The notes under the pieces: model-generated | What the model saw: only the letters and a program-made list of their open reading frames with translations | Databases searched by the model: none | Told to the model about the DNA's origin: nothing | Program-made: the position numbers and the translations under genes | Shown: positions 34,375 through 48,100 of the stretch, piece by piece | Layout of the letters: every line of letters begins with the position of its first letter | Numbering within the stretch: position 1 is the stretch's first letter | DNA from: Phoronis australis | Taxonomy: Eukaryota > Phoronida > Phoronidae | Length of the DNA: 64,000 bases | Direction of reading: 5' to 3' | Assembly: GCA_002633005.1 (NCBI GenBank) | Contig: NMRA01000066.1 | Location: 190,269-254,268 of the forward strand

Positions 34375-35654
34375 CTGGAAAAAAACAGGTCAAAATGAAC
34401 TGGATGCAAACAATTTGGCACAAGAACTTAAAGCCATACAAACCTATTTAAGAGCACTTGTTTAGAAAATACAGTTGAAAGTTTTACTCATCTGGAGTAC
34501 AGTCTATCCCACGTATTTAGCATTGAGCATCTTCATCCAGATTAATGTGTTTTTCAAAGATTTTAACTTTAGTGTTTTGCATCTAGGTGCATACGCCAAA
34601 GATTTGCTTAAACTGTGCGTTATTTGTGTGCCTTTGTTCATACTTAATACTTTTTATTTAAAGGTGCTGAACCGATTTACATGTCACGATGTCACACACA
34701 CAGGATGTTGTTGGCATTCTGGAAAAAATCCCAGGTCACCACACCAGATGAACTCGAAATACTACAGGTAGTAAACAGAAGGAAGTCAGGATTGTTTGGC
34801 TGTGTTTGTCAATGAGATGGGCTTACGCGCCAACTGATCTCCAGTGTGACACATATTTGCCGCTTTTTAACTTCATCTTCGGGTATCTTGTTTATAAATT
34901 TCTATTTTGGCTCTCGCCGAAGGGACTTAGTGACCACAGTGAATGCTCAGCGAACTTGGTATTTTACCAGCTGGTATTTAGCCACTTTATGCTAACTGTC
35001 AAGTCCTGTGTAACAACAGGTATTCACTCTTCACTTTTCTAATGATTTTATCAGCAAATGGGTCTAAGTATGCCCTTATGCAGTGCTATATATTTCAATG
35101 AAAAAATATACATGTGTCACCGAGAGTTCAAAATGGGTAGAGAGTCTCCACACTAGTACAGTGGCCATTGGCCAGCAAACTAACCAATTGTAAACAAGAC
35201 ATTATGAACTGAACCTGTTGACAGGAGTTAGTTAATAGTGACAAGTTGATCAACTGGCCAATGAACACGGCACAGTATAATGAATCCACTAAATATCAAG
35301 CTCCGTTCATACTTCACTTCAGTTCCTTTTCACTCAAAATTCTAGCACCTGTACTCCCCTTCACCTTTAATTAATTAAGACAGCACCAATCAGTTTTCCA
35401 TCAGCGCAATAAAATCACGTATCTTCGTAATGAGACCTGATAACGGCTCCTCTGGGCTTAATAAGTATAGATGCGTAGAAGGGCTGGCGGAAATACCAGT
35501 CATCCGGCGAGGCGAGTCCACAATTCCCACAATTGTGCACAAAGCAACTCGAATCTGGAATCTGGATTCGTCCAGTTTGACGCGCGATTCCTGGTTGAAT
35601 TCAACCGAAAGTACATGTTAACAAATTATCATTAAAGAGCCCACGGTTACTTAC
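34375..35654. other. Presumed 5' intron of the zinc-finger gene
   Basis: The acceptor at 34375 implies an intron running to higher coordinates on the minus strand. No further coding sequence or repeat was recognised. The nearest donor-ended open segment on the same strand is at 35655-35787. Confidence 0.45.
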
Positions 35655-35787
35655 CCGAGAAACTTTTCACGTAAATGTTGTTTTCAGCATTAGTCAATCT
35701 TTGCTCCACATCTTTCCAGTATTTTTCCAACTGACCAAAGCGGATGTAATATTCGTTTATCTCCCCTGACCGGAAATATCTGGAAAG
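35655..35787 (-). other. Exon-like segment on the minus strand, protein unknown
   Basis: Preceded on the minus strand by TTTTTTAG and followed by G|GTAAGT, the segment keeps one frame open for 44 codons (RSGEINEYYIRFGQLEKYW, then DVEQRLTNAENNIY) and stops just inside the presumed intron. It could be a 5' exon of the zinc-finger gene. However, it ends in phase 1, while the exon beginning at 34374 needs phase 2 to join the zinc-finger frame, so it would have to be non-coding, joined through another exon, or part of a separate gene. It lies about 390 bases from the TRAP1 ATG on the opposite strand. A chance open frame remains possible. Confidence 0.4.
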
Positions 35788-36173
35788 CTAAAAAACACAG
35801 AAGTAATGAAAAGCATGATTATCGTAAAAATATGCATTGTCTTTTACTTACTGACAATGCTTTGTATTTTATTTTTCCGAAGCCATTTTTGTTATGTTTC
35901 ACCGCAAGTTAAAGTCGTATTTGTTTATAGAACAAAGTCTGTACAAAAAGGTCCACTACACCATAAAGCCTAATGGGTAGGGTCATGAAAATGACTGAAA
36001 TTGAAAGGAGGCATCATTCCTTTCAATGTCTGTAATTGAGATATTATTTGTATATGTCTTTTAAAATTTTGTTATTTCACACTGAAGCTGTGCAAAACAT
36101 TGTGTTAAAAAAGGGTTTCTCCGTCTGCCCTAAAACGTTTTACCCCTTTAGATGGATTATTCCATAAAACAAC

Positions 36174-39100
36174 ATGGCGGCCTCCTTGTGCATGCGATTT
36201 GCATCAAGAAAATTAAAATTTGATAGACTTTTGTACCGATCGCATGGCGTCTTCTCGAAGTACTCAACTGGGGCAATTCACAAACACGGGGGAGCTCCGC
36301 TGTCAAGTAATTGTGTTACAACTGTTGTAGATGGGCTTCCTATCATATGAGCCTCTGTTAGCTACTCGCTAGTATCAATACTAATGGTAATGGGCAATTG
36401 GCTAGTATCAGCTGAATGGTTAGCACGCTTGCCGGTTTTGGGTCGCTGGTTTGATACCCGGGTCGGGTAATCTCGGCTATTACAACACAACGTAGCTGCG
36501 TGAATATTTATTGTGAAGACGTGCAGCCAACTAACCAACTATGGCTAGTATGGCTTTTCCAAGACTTTGCTTACACTTACAGGGTTAGCTGTTTAAAAAC
36601 TCATATAATATTAATTAATAATAGAGCGGACCATTTTATCGAACATTTTTTGGATATTTTTTCGAATTAAGTACTATCACTTATTAACCCTCAATGAATT
36701 TGTTTTATGAAAGATAGATATAAGGTAACTTTGGTCTTTGGTGTTACAATTCTGCAAATATAGTACAAACAGGTATTGTCAGTTCTTCAGTAGATTGATG
36801 ACAAACAAACTGGCCGACTACTCATGCAAGGACCAGTTAATCGAACATTTTGAGAAATGAGATCAAGTTTTGATGGTGATGGTGCTGCAGCTTTGCGTAG
36901 ACTTAAAATTATTTGCATTCCCTGACATATGACATACGCTATTAGTATACCAACTGTCTTGTGAATACTGTACAATGAAAGACTGTTTGTTATACCTGAC
37001 GATAAGACCATACTTGACTATAAGTTCATGGCTTTGTATTCAAGGTTCCGGGGTGTATGGCTTTCAATCACATGACTCAGCATAGACAGGTTCCTCATCC
37101 GAAGTGGTCTAGAATGACTAGAATAGTTGAGTGCCATTGTACTGACTACTTTACACATGATGAGATCTTGACGATATGCAACCAAAGCTACATTTCATGT
37201 GATGCTACAGTCTGTGACTTATTTCCAATGTAACATGTTGTTTTTTCCAATAGGTTTTTTGAAAAGACGAGCAGGACTTTTGGTAAACAGCCGACAACTT
37301 CAGGTGTCAAGTTCCCTGTTTTCAACTGATGTCAAACATGAAGACATTATTGATTTTGAAAACGTAGAGGAGGAATACCACTCGATAATCAAGGATACTG
37401 AAAGATCTAGAGGTAAGTTTTGTGTAAACTTCTGGGCGGCCTGCCACGCTACTTTTTAGCCCCTCCACTCTTAAATCATACTCAAATTTACCACCACACA
37501 CCTAATCGTGACATGGAAACTTCACCGCCATGAAAAAATCGCTAGTAAAAATGATCTCTAGTAAAAATGATCGCTAGTAAAATGAATCGCTAGTAAAATG
37601 AATCGCTAGTAAAAATGATCGCTAGTAAAAATGATCGCTAGTAATAATGAATAAGTACAAGTCACACAGCACCTTTCGCTGTTTGTGGATAGAAAGGGAA
37701 AAATAATAATTTTACAATGGGATCTTGAATTGTGCCCCAGTTAAACACAGTTATTCAATTCCCAATCTCCTTTTGTACCTTGTTTCTGCCTGGTTATCCG
37801 AAAATGCATAATACTTAATACAACCGGGGACCAGGCAACGACTTGGATATGAATTTTCTAAAATGGGAAAGCGCCTGGGCTCGCTAATGAAGTAAGAAAC
37901 AGTAAGATTTCTGCTTCATTAATTTTATCGTATCCGAGATTACAAAAGACATTGTGAATTATACTGCAGGGCGTGACATCTAACTGTTTAATCAACCATA
38001 ACCCTGCGCCAAAATGACAATATTGAATGTTAACCAGTCTCAGATTCGTCTGCATGGACTGGATTATTACATCGTCTGCTACACCGGCCAACGCCAATCC
38101 ACTATCACTGATTTATGTTTAGAAAGACGGTATCAACGGAAGTTTCGTTACACAAATTAGTTTTTTACGTCTACAAAGTTCAAATATTTTTTGTTCTAAT
38201 TTTGTCACTTCGTGGATAACTGAATTTTAACTCTGTTTTTTGTACTCAAGTGCGACAGAGATCATTGCGCGCCAGACATTTCATTTGCCAAATTGTCTTG
38301 CGGAGTGTTTTTTACCCAGATACTTCCACTACATGATGCTCGGGTTAAGGTCTTGTATATGATGTCCATGATGAGCAAACTGCACCCAATTAGATCTAAT
38401 TTTCAAATTTTGTCTGGGGAAGGTCTTCCACTCCCTCCCCCCTCCCCCCGATGGAAGGATCTGCCAATAAACCTCCACGAGAGGTCGACCTCACAATTTG
38501 GTGCTGATGAGGTGGATGGGATCTTGACAGGATTCTTGGTACATGATGCTTATGAACAATCCCGACATTGCAAACTGCAATAAGTGATCTATATAATGTT
38601 ACAACAATAGTGGGAGGTACCGGGATTTTGCGTAGATAAGCACATCCGATGAAACGCCCATGGGCGGAAAATTATGCCGAATACACGCCAATGGGTGTTT
38701 ATTTGGTGTTCGAGCTTGTGGTGTCACGTGTCCAGACAGTGGGGCGTTTATTTGGAAATTTTCCTCTTAAAAGTCCACTCAGCGTCAACTTTTTGCCACA
38801 AATTCAGATTTGTGGAGCATTTATCATTTATAAAAATGAACAAAGTGTTGGCGAACTATGCATTTACTAACAAAAAATGAAAGAAAAAACGCTGTTTTAA
38901 GTAAAAATGTCATCAAAGTCAGCATAACTTTCACTTTCCGTTTACCCGCCCCCTTTTCCGAATAAATGCCCGGGCGTTTATTTGGTGTTGCTAAAACGCC
39001 TGAAATTTTTCATTTTCCGAATACACGTCCATGGGTTTATCTACGGAAATTCCTGGTAAGAGTTAATTAATGCCTCTGCTTAAAATCTATGGTAGTCAAG

Positions 39101-42100
39101 TGAAAAATATATACCATACTAGGATGGTGAATTGACATCTGAGTGGTACTTACTTACCCATGCTCAGTGCAGTCTCTTGTTTTAAATCTTTCATGTTCTG
39201 TAGTGAACTGTGGTGACCCAAAAGCAAGCTGATCCACAGCCTGGGTTATGATTTTGGTCTTTAAATAAGTAACATTCAGCATAATCTTTAGTGCTGCAAG
39301 AACATGACAGTGCCTTGCTCTTGAATTGATTTCTAATTCTGGTGTGCATGACAGGCCAAGTTGACTGGGACGAGGTGGATTTTCTTTCATGCATGGCTAT
39401 ATTGAGACATTGGACATATTAGTGTCTATAGTTTGCCCTTCCGTCCTCACAACAGTGACAATTAGATGACATGATAGTCATAAACAATTTATAAAAAACG
39501 CTGGTAAATCTCACTGCATGAAGCTTGAATACTAGAGCACAGAACACTGTTCAACAAATACTAGTGACAAGGTGAATGTCAGTATTCGCTGCTAATTGGA
39601 AAATGGCTTTTGTTATGTCTTGTCGTTTAAAGTTCACAGCAGTTTGATAATCTTTGACAAGCACTAACTGTAATCACTGTGTCGTCTGCTCTTAACAGGA
39701 CCTGCAGACAAACATGAGTTCCAAGCGGAAACGAGAATGCTGTTGGATATAGTGGCCAAGTCCCTCTACTCTGAGCGAGAGGTAAGCTTTGTAACATTAA
39801 GAAGTTTTGATGTACATCATTTCCCTTTCATGATTCAGATCAAATGCTAATTGCGTCCATTTGTAAGTTTGGAATGACGTAATGCTCTTTTTTCACTCGT
39901 AATGCAACAGTTGTCCAATATTCAGCGCAAAAAGGAAGAGAACAAAAACACAAATGCATAATTTACATTTATTCCTGAATCTTTCATTGGACCCATCAGG
40001 GGACTCCAAAAAGGCTATAAGTTGCAGAAGCCAGTTTCAACAGGACTCGCTTTAATGAGGAAAATTCGCTGCCAACATACACATCTTTCTTCTTCTGTGC
40101 CTATTGCTCATTGATGGAAGTTTTTAAATTTCTCTGAATTTAACCCAGTGGTTTCCAATAAACTTGGCAGGTGTTCATCCGTGAGCTCATCTCCAACAGT
40201 AGTGATGCCTTAGAAAAGCTGCGCTACTTGCAAATGACGGGAACGGACGTGATTGAAAAGGACACCCCTCTAGAGATCCACATAAAAGTGGATGATGACA
40301 AGAAGACTTTCACTATTCAGGTGGGCTGAATCGTCATTCTAAAGGTTGTGTTACTCTAGAAAGTCTCCAAATTTGCCTTAATTCGGAACATAATATCTTA
40401 GAAATGCCCAACCAGATTCATATGAAACTTTCTGATAACATACACTCTGTAGGGATTGCTTTTAACACGTTCTACTTTTGCATTAGGTACTATCAAAAAT
40501 AGGATTTTGTTATTTTTTATTTAAAAAAGTCCTAGTTTCATAAAATGAAAACAAAATGATAATCTAGAAAGCCGTAACACTGTTTTTGAGATTTTATCTA
40601 GAAAATTTTGGTCACGATATTGATACTCTTGTTTCTCTATGAGTGTACCTTTCTGTTTGTTCTCAGTTTTACTAAAAAGACATGGTCACACGATCCAGTT
40701 AGTATCAATTTTTGCTAAAATTTGGTCAAAACACATGTTCGCATATGACCCAATTGGTAACAGATTTGTATGACGGCAAAATTGAGTCTTTTTACTTTCT
40801 GAAAATATATACTTTTCCTGAGGTTATATGGATAAATAAAATACGTGCATTTGTCGAGAAAGTCCTACATCATTAAGCACTGTCTATTCATTTCAACTTT
40901 TTTTGTGTGTGACTTCAAGTGCAGCTGCCATATATGCAACTAGTCGTAGGTTGTGGACAGGTGTTCTGGTGCAACTTTTTGATCTAAAAATCATTCATCA
41001 GTTTGTGTGTATAGACAGTTGTCCTCTGGGGTACGAAAGATCAGTGTGTCGATAGGGCTTTTTTATACACGGCTCTGAATACTTGATATCTGCTTAGCTG
41101 GTCTGTTCTGCCTTTATCAGCCATGTAGTTGTGGCAGTTCAGTGATCTCGTAGTTATTGATTCTCATTCCTTTGCTTGAGGTAATTAGATATCTTCACTA
41201 CCAAGGGTTGCACTTCTTTCAATATCTTTAAAGTACAACTCGCCTACACACGAAACCATATATTTTTTGAATCCTTGATGATCACAGAAACCTACCGTGC
41301 ACACGAAAACAATGCCATTGTGTTTGTAATCAATCCCCTGTCTTAATGAGTTATTTTTCCCCAAGACCGTGGACAGAGTTTGTTTTCGGTCCACACTCCC
41401 TGAAGACTCATGTTGGTTCTTTTCATAACAAAGAAAATTATTTAGTCATCAGGCCTTAAATCAGCTGCTGGCTTTCAAACATGGAAATATTTGAAGTGAA
41501 GTGATATAGGAATTGACTTTTAAAATATTATATAAATTTTAAAGCACGATATCTGGGATTAGTATGCTTGCGGTTGCAGTTAATTCACATTTCGTCCTTA
41601 TTAGGGACTTCTGTCCCTGTCTGAGTGCTTCCATTAGCCAATCTGTTCAATTACAGGATACAGGTGTTGGTATGACTAAAGAAGAAATGATCGACCACCT
41701 TGGAACTATTGCCAAGTCTGGCACTAAAGTATGTATCTCCGTTTAGCTATCACCTGTCATCTTCTGCCCCGGACAGTGGCATTCCTAGCTATGTCACTGA
41801 AATTAGATGATAATATGTAAATCACTCTAGAGTACTCAGAGTGTAAATTTTTATGGTATTCAAGAAGAAGTTTTGATGATTTTGTTGAAGACTAGATTGT
41901 GCACAATTGGAGTACTAAATAACCACCTTGTTTTCACCGATTTTGGGTTGCGCTAGTATGTTTTCATGTGTTAGGATGACGCTGATGTATTGCGATTTTT
42001 CTAAGCAGTCTCATTTTTGAGTTGGTGGCATGTCATGTGACCATAACGGGGACCATAAAGCAATGTCTTCTCAAACTGTATATTTACACCTCCCATAAAC

Positions 42101-45100
42101 ATTGGTGTTGTTGTCCTAGGCATTTTTGGAGCAGCTCAAGGAAGGCAACACTAACAACAACAATTTGATTGGTCAGTTTGGTGTGGGGTTCTACTCCACG
42201 TTTATGGTGGCCGATAAGGTGGACGTGTACTCTAAATCTTGTAAGGAGGCCGGTGATGGCTTCAAGTGGTCGTCCGATGGGTAGGTGTTGTCGGGATCTT
42301 TGGAATGGTAGAGTTATCATTGTGCATTGAAAATAACTCATAAACCGTGATTTCTGTTTGCTTTGAATCGAGGATGAAGATTATTTTAGTTGTGTTTGTG
42401 ACCAGTGATAACTGTATTTATTGTACGTGACATGAACCAAAGTTAAAATCAAAAAATAACAAAAAAAAACATCATATCCCATGGTTCTTTTTCACGTTTT
42501 ATTGCCCTTTGGCAGACGTTTCACAGTGCTCCAGTTTAAATACTACTGCCAGTAGTCTAGTACATTCTCAGACTATTTCTACTCAATGACATTTATCTTC
42601 TGTGACAGGTGTAATATAAAATGAAACTTGCCTCTGCCACACCATGATAACAAACACATTTGTTTTATTAAAGTTATAGGTGTGTGCTTTTCCCTGCTTT
42701 ACAAGTGTATGGATCCATAAATGTTGGGGTAGAAACAAAAGCACGTTCTGCTTACTGGCTGGCGGCAGTGTGGCAGTGCAGCCTCTGTGGAAATATGGAA
42801 CATAGCTGTGATCCTATACCTTCTGTTAAGTGTAGCGTTTTCAGTTCCAATTTCGTCACAGTTTCTGGCTGAAGTACAAATAAGTCTTAAAACATATTTG
42901 GGACATTTTCCCATTTATTCAAGAAAATAGGTAGGCCCAAATCGATGATTTACCGCCTTCAAATTTTTGGCATACCTGCCAGGAGACAGCGTTTTGCAAA
43001 AGCTGTGGCCAGTCACTATAGTGTTTGAGTCCCTAGAAAAATGTAAAAAGACAATTTTGTCCGAAATTGGTGACAGTGTGCTGCAGTGCTACCACTTGAG
43101 AGGTTTTGTTGTGTTCTTAGGTCCGGGAAGTATGAGATATCTGAGGCTGAGAATGTACAGCGTGGTACAAAGATAGTTATGCATCTCAAGGGAGACTCTT
43201 ACGACTACGGCAAGGAAGATATTATTAAAGGTATTGGGTCGATGTATGAGCTGTAGGGTTGGTTTTGCAATTTGTCATTATCAACGAATGAATGCATGTT
43301 TTATTTTTCTGCTGATTACGCACTCAAATTTATTCAAGATTGCATTTCCTCTTAAAGTGGCTATAAATTTGCCTTCCGTCACAAAAACAACTGATTTCAA
43401 CCATTTACCAATACAAAATTGGTCTTAATGACATTACTTGAGGTTCTTGAGCTTGCATAGGCTTGACTGTTGGTAAGTGCTTGAGACAAGGGTCTACAAG
43501 TTGACTTATCACGTAGGGTCATTGTATACACTGAGCATGGTCTTATGCAATCATGAACGGTCAGTTGTTGTAAGCCCAGAAACATCTTATTTGAGTCGGA
43601 AACAAATTAAGATCAGTTTTGTTGCTGTAAGTGGTCCGAACCGAATGTTTTTCTTACAATAGCAGCTGTATGTTTTATTTGCACACTCTGTTGGTTTTGT
43701 TTTGAAACTAATATTTGATTTGTTCTCCGAGTTGAAGTCTCGATTTTAGCAGGTTTGTTCAGTTGCTCGAATTGTTAAGGAATTGTTTCATTCCTTACAG
43801 AGGTAATCAAGAAGTACAGTAACTTTGTGGGCGTGCCAATCTATGTGAATGGAAAGAAGGCTAATGTGCTGGAGGTAAACCCATCGACTTTTATGTAGAT
43901 TCCATACAGTTTTCGGAAAAAGTTGACAAAGTTTTGTGTTGTTGAAAATTGGCAAAAGTTTGAAGCAAAAGTTTCTAACTAATTTTTAATGTTATTTTCA
44001 AGTCTGTCATCTTGAAACGTACTGTACCCGGAATGCCATTTAATGGGTTCCCATTTAACATTCTGTGCCTGTTGTGTAACGAAAGCTCGTCACTAGTGAA
44101 TGCTAGTAAGACCGGGCAATGCAATGGACCCAACTGTGTGACTTAAGCACCCATGGTGCACCTCCCTATTTGTTTAGTAGGATCATGTGCTTTGCTTGTA
44201 ACGTATGGCGATATCTTGTAAAGACTTGTGTAACCTTGCCATACTTGCAGGAAACTTTTCCTTTCAAAATGACGTGTTGTTTTTTGCTGTTATAGGGGTT
44301 TCTTTGTCATTTTACCAGTCCACTAGCAATGTAGTCTTGGTAAGTTTTGTAGGAACCTTTAAAAAACATTTGACTGTCTTACATAATTTTTTGGTTGTAA
44401 TTATGCGATATGTCATCCCTCTTTAGGCTGTATGGCTGATGGACCCTAAACAGGTGTCTGAGGACATGCATGATGAATTCTTCCGCTTCATCGCAAATGC
44501 CTACGACAAGCCTCGCTACACCCTGCATTACAAGACAGATGCCCCCTTGAACATTAGAGCTCTGTTCTATGTCCCTGAGTACAAACCAAGTAGGTGCAAC
44601 ATGGGAACTTCAATCTCTCAACATTTTTTGTTTAAAAAGTATGAACTCATCATTGTTGATGTTATGTTCTGGTGTCTTTCACTTTGTGCACAGAGATTAT
44701 AATACCTTTCTGTGATCATCGAGTATTAGTAGAAACCTTGGTTTTCCGTTTTCTAACCCAGAGATATCTGGTTTAGCAGAGCTGAAATTCTGTTCTTTAT
44801 TTTGTTTTGTAAGTTTGTGGCAATTTCACTGCTTTGCTAATTTCAAAGTAGTTAATGATCAGATAAATATAACATTGTTCTGGGAACTTCTCTTTCTATT
44901 GCGCCAATGCTGCAGTTCTGGGGTCTGTGTCATGAAAATTGTCTCAAGACTTAAGTCTGAAATGTGATCTTATGCTCCACATAAGTATTGTAAAATAGTG
45001 AAATCTCGCTAAAACAAAAATGCAAAACATCTGAGATTATGCTCAGGGCTGTTCCAGCAAAATCTGTATGGGAGGGGGGGGAAGGCTTTTTTATTTGTCG

Positions 45101-48100
45101 TACCCACCTCCCATATTTTTCATTTATTTCTCCAACCCATGACCCATAATTTTTTAATTATTTTTAATAGGTTAAAATATAAAATCCAACACTTGCAAAC
45201 AAATTGCCTCCAGGAGGACCTGTTAAGAACTTAGAGGATTGACAGACAAGAACTAGTTGTCTTGTCCAATATTGTCAAAAACTAAAGTAGCCTGTGAGCA
45301 ATACTTTTGGCAGCCACCAGGTGTCTCTGTTCACCATGTGTCTATAATTTCAATGAACATTTTTTCAATCATAAGGATCTATGAATCTCAAACTGTCTCC
45401 ACGAACTCTTTTATACTTCTATGTCAAGTGAATATTGGAACTTGTTTATCTTACTCCTCATACCACCCATTTTTAATGCATCACTTCTCACAGGAACGAC
45501 CACCCATAATTTGAGTTTTTTTCTGAAGACCACCACCCATGACTTTTTATTTCTACTGTCGTCCCCCCTCCCACACGGATTTTACTGGAACAGCCCTCAC
45601 TACAAACTGCTAGTTAATGAGATTATTTCTATAAATTGTTTCCAGCATGTGATGCTCTCATAGTTAAACGATATTTGATGAACTCAGAGCCTTGGTGTGG
45701 AAGGTATGTTGGCACCGTTAGTTTATTAATGGTTTAAAGTTTTGGATTATTGTTTTGTAGCTCTGTTTGACATGAGTCGCGAGGTTGATGTTGGCATCAC
45801 ATTATACAGTAAGCGAGTGATGATTCTCAGTAAAGCCAACAACATTCTGCCCAAGTGGCTACGGTTTGTTAAAGGTGAGTGCAGGCGTGCAGGAGCATCC
45901 CACCAGCTGCACTGGTGTGTGGTCTCTTCAAGATTATTTGGCATTAAGTTGTGGTTGAAGTCAATACGTAGCCTGAAGGCATCAATAAAACTTCCCAAGA
46001 TGTGATAGTTGTGCATACTATTAAATAATGTGAAGTAATACTGACAGTGTGAATGCTAACACGTTTTTTAAACTGGTTGATGGCAATCCACAGTGGAATC
46101 AAAAATAGTTCTACAGTCAGCTGTTTCCAGGTAAATACAGAGAAATTATAAAGACACACACAGACAACTAACCTGGAATCATTATGTAAAATCACTTTTA
46201 AAAAGACCTTAAGATTTGGGCTCTAGCCTTTCTACAGTGGTGGGTAAAAGACTGGTGATGAACATACTGGATTTGATAGAAGGGTTGTTATGTTATGGCT
46301 ATGCTGTAAGTGTTCTGCTGTATTGGTGTCCATTCACATTATGGTCAAGTAGTTGGGTTACGTAATAGCCCCGCTATCTTATCCACCTTGTTCATCGTTA
46401 TCTTTTACCCAACACTGTGGAAAGGCTGGAGCCCGAAATGTTTGGTGTTTTAAATTGTTTTTATGCCATTTGTTACTTGCACATGTGTTTATTCCTATTC
46501 GGACAAAGGAACATTGTAGCTTCCGTGAATACATTTGCATGCCTCAAGTTTTTGTTGTTGTTGATGATAAAAGTTTTGAATATTGTTAAAAGCCTGCCAT
46601 CACTCTTAAGTCAGTTACGCAGTTGTAAACAAACTGTTTCCATGCTTGTTAGTGGAAATTGCCAACTTGAGCCTAGGATGCAGTAGTTGAATGAGAAATG
46701 TTCATTCTGTGGAGTATGAGGAGGTTGTATATAAAATCAGCTGTGCAAAGTCTGAGGCAATCCATTTGTTTCTCTGCAATTAAGACTCCAACTGTGGCAT
46801 GTTTTGCCAGCTTCTGTGTATTGCAAAGACAACTTTGGAATGTCTGGAATACAAAAGATAATTAATCAGTTAAAACCATCTTAGGGTATTTACGTTGCAG
46901 AATAATTTGTTAATATTTTGCTACCTTTCCACATGATGTAGTGCGTGCTATTGTGTAACTGTTGGCGTTGTGCAATATATCATGCAAATTTTATGTAACT
47001 ATGCCCTGTTGGTTTCCCTATTTAGGAGTGGTAGACAGTGAAGACATTCCGTTGAATTTAAGCCGGGAGCTCCTGCAGAACAGTATGCTGATCAGGTAAA
47101 GTAGACGACTAAAACAATCACGTAAAGTATGGAACTGTGTTCCTGTGCATCAACTTTGGAAAGGTCTTCTTCAATTATAACCAACGGTTCTCACCATCTT
47201 TGTTGCATTTACTGGGGCTTGGAATTGTCCTCTTTTAAGAGGATTTCCTCTTTTTTGTTTTGATTTCCTCTTGTTTCATTTCCAGTTTCCTCTTTTTTGT
47301 ACTCATTTTCATCAATATTTTTACTTTATTCATGACCAGTAGCACTGTGTGATTGACTGGTGTCTCCAAACACCCCTCAGGCCTTAGTCCATATGATACA
47401 AGAAATTATGTGAACCTGGTTAGGGTAGACAGTGTGTCACACAGTGTGTAGGCAGTCTGGTGTGTCTTCAAGCATTGCGGAGTGAAGTTGGTACAATTTT
47501 TGTTCACTTTCAGGGCCATGACATTACAAAGATATGCATATGATACACGTAGTATACATGTAGCTAATGCAAGGTGTAAAGGCTTAAACGTATTTGTGGG
47601 AAACTGTTCACCCCATTCACACAGGAATTGAATATTTCCAAATAAGTAATTATGATATTATCAGAGGAAAGCCCTGCTAAAGGGATCATTCTTTGTCTAA
47701 ATTGTTCACAGTTCAAGTTCTTGTATTACAATGTTCAGGACTCTAATTTTTCAACCGTAGCAAACATGGGGGTCGGAAATTTAACCTAGCTGGTTTGATA
47801 TTTTGATCCACGACTAAACACTAGCAAACATATTTGCAGTGACACTTTCTTCCTTGCTTTAGCTCTCACTCTGTAGGCTGACTGATGTTAAGAACATGTA
47901 ATTTGTACCGTGTTACAGAAAACTTCGGTCAGTCTTGACCAGCAGGCTGCTTAAATATTTCCTGGACCAGTCGAAGAAAGACCCTGAGAAGTACCTCAAG
48001 TTCTATAACGACTATGGCCTCTTCTTTAGGGAAGCCATTGTTTCTGAGCAGGAGCAGCAGATGAGGGTGAGCTCATCCTACAATCATGTTGTATTGCAAT

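Noticed and set aside
34353-34421. Upstream extension of the zinc-finger frame to 811 codons
   Set aside because: A strong acceptor (pyrimidine run plus CAG) lies inside the extension, so most of it is intron. The ATG at 34352 is preferred.
37534-37650. Regular short repeats resembling a CRISPR array
   Set aside because: Units are 17 bases, directly adjoining and without unique spacers, in an intron of an animal gene. It is a minisatellite.
44439-44702. 87-codon frame as a separate gene
   Set aside because: Its first half is TRAP1 exon 9; the rest reads through the donor into the intron.
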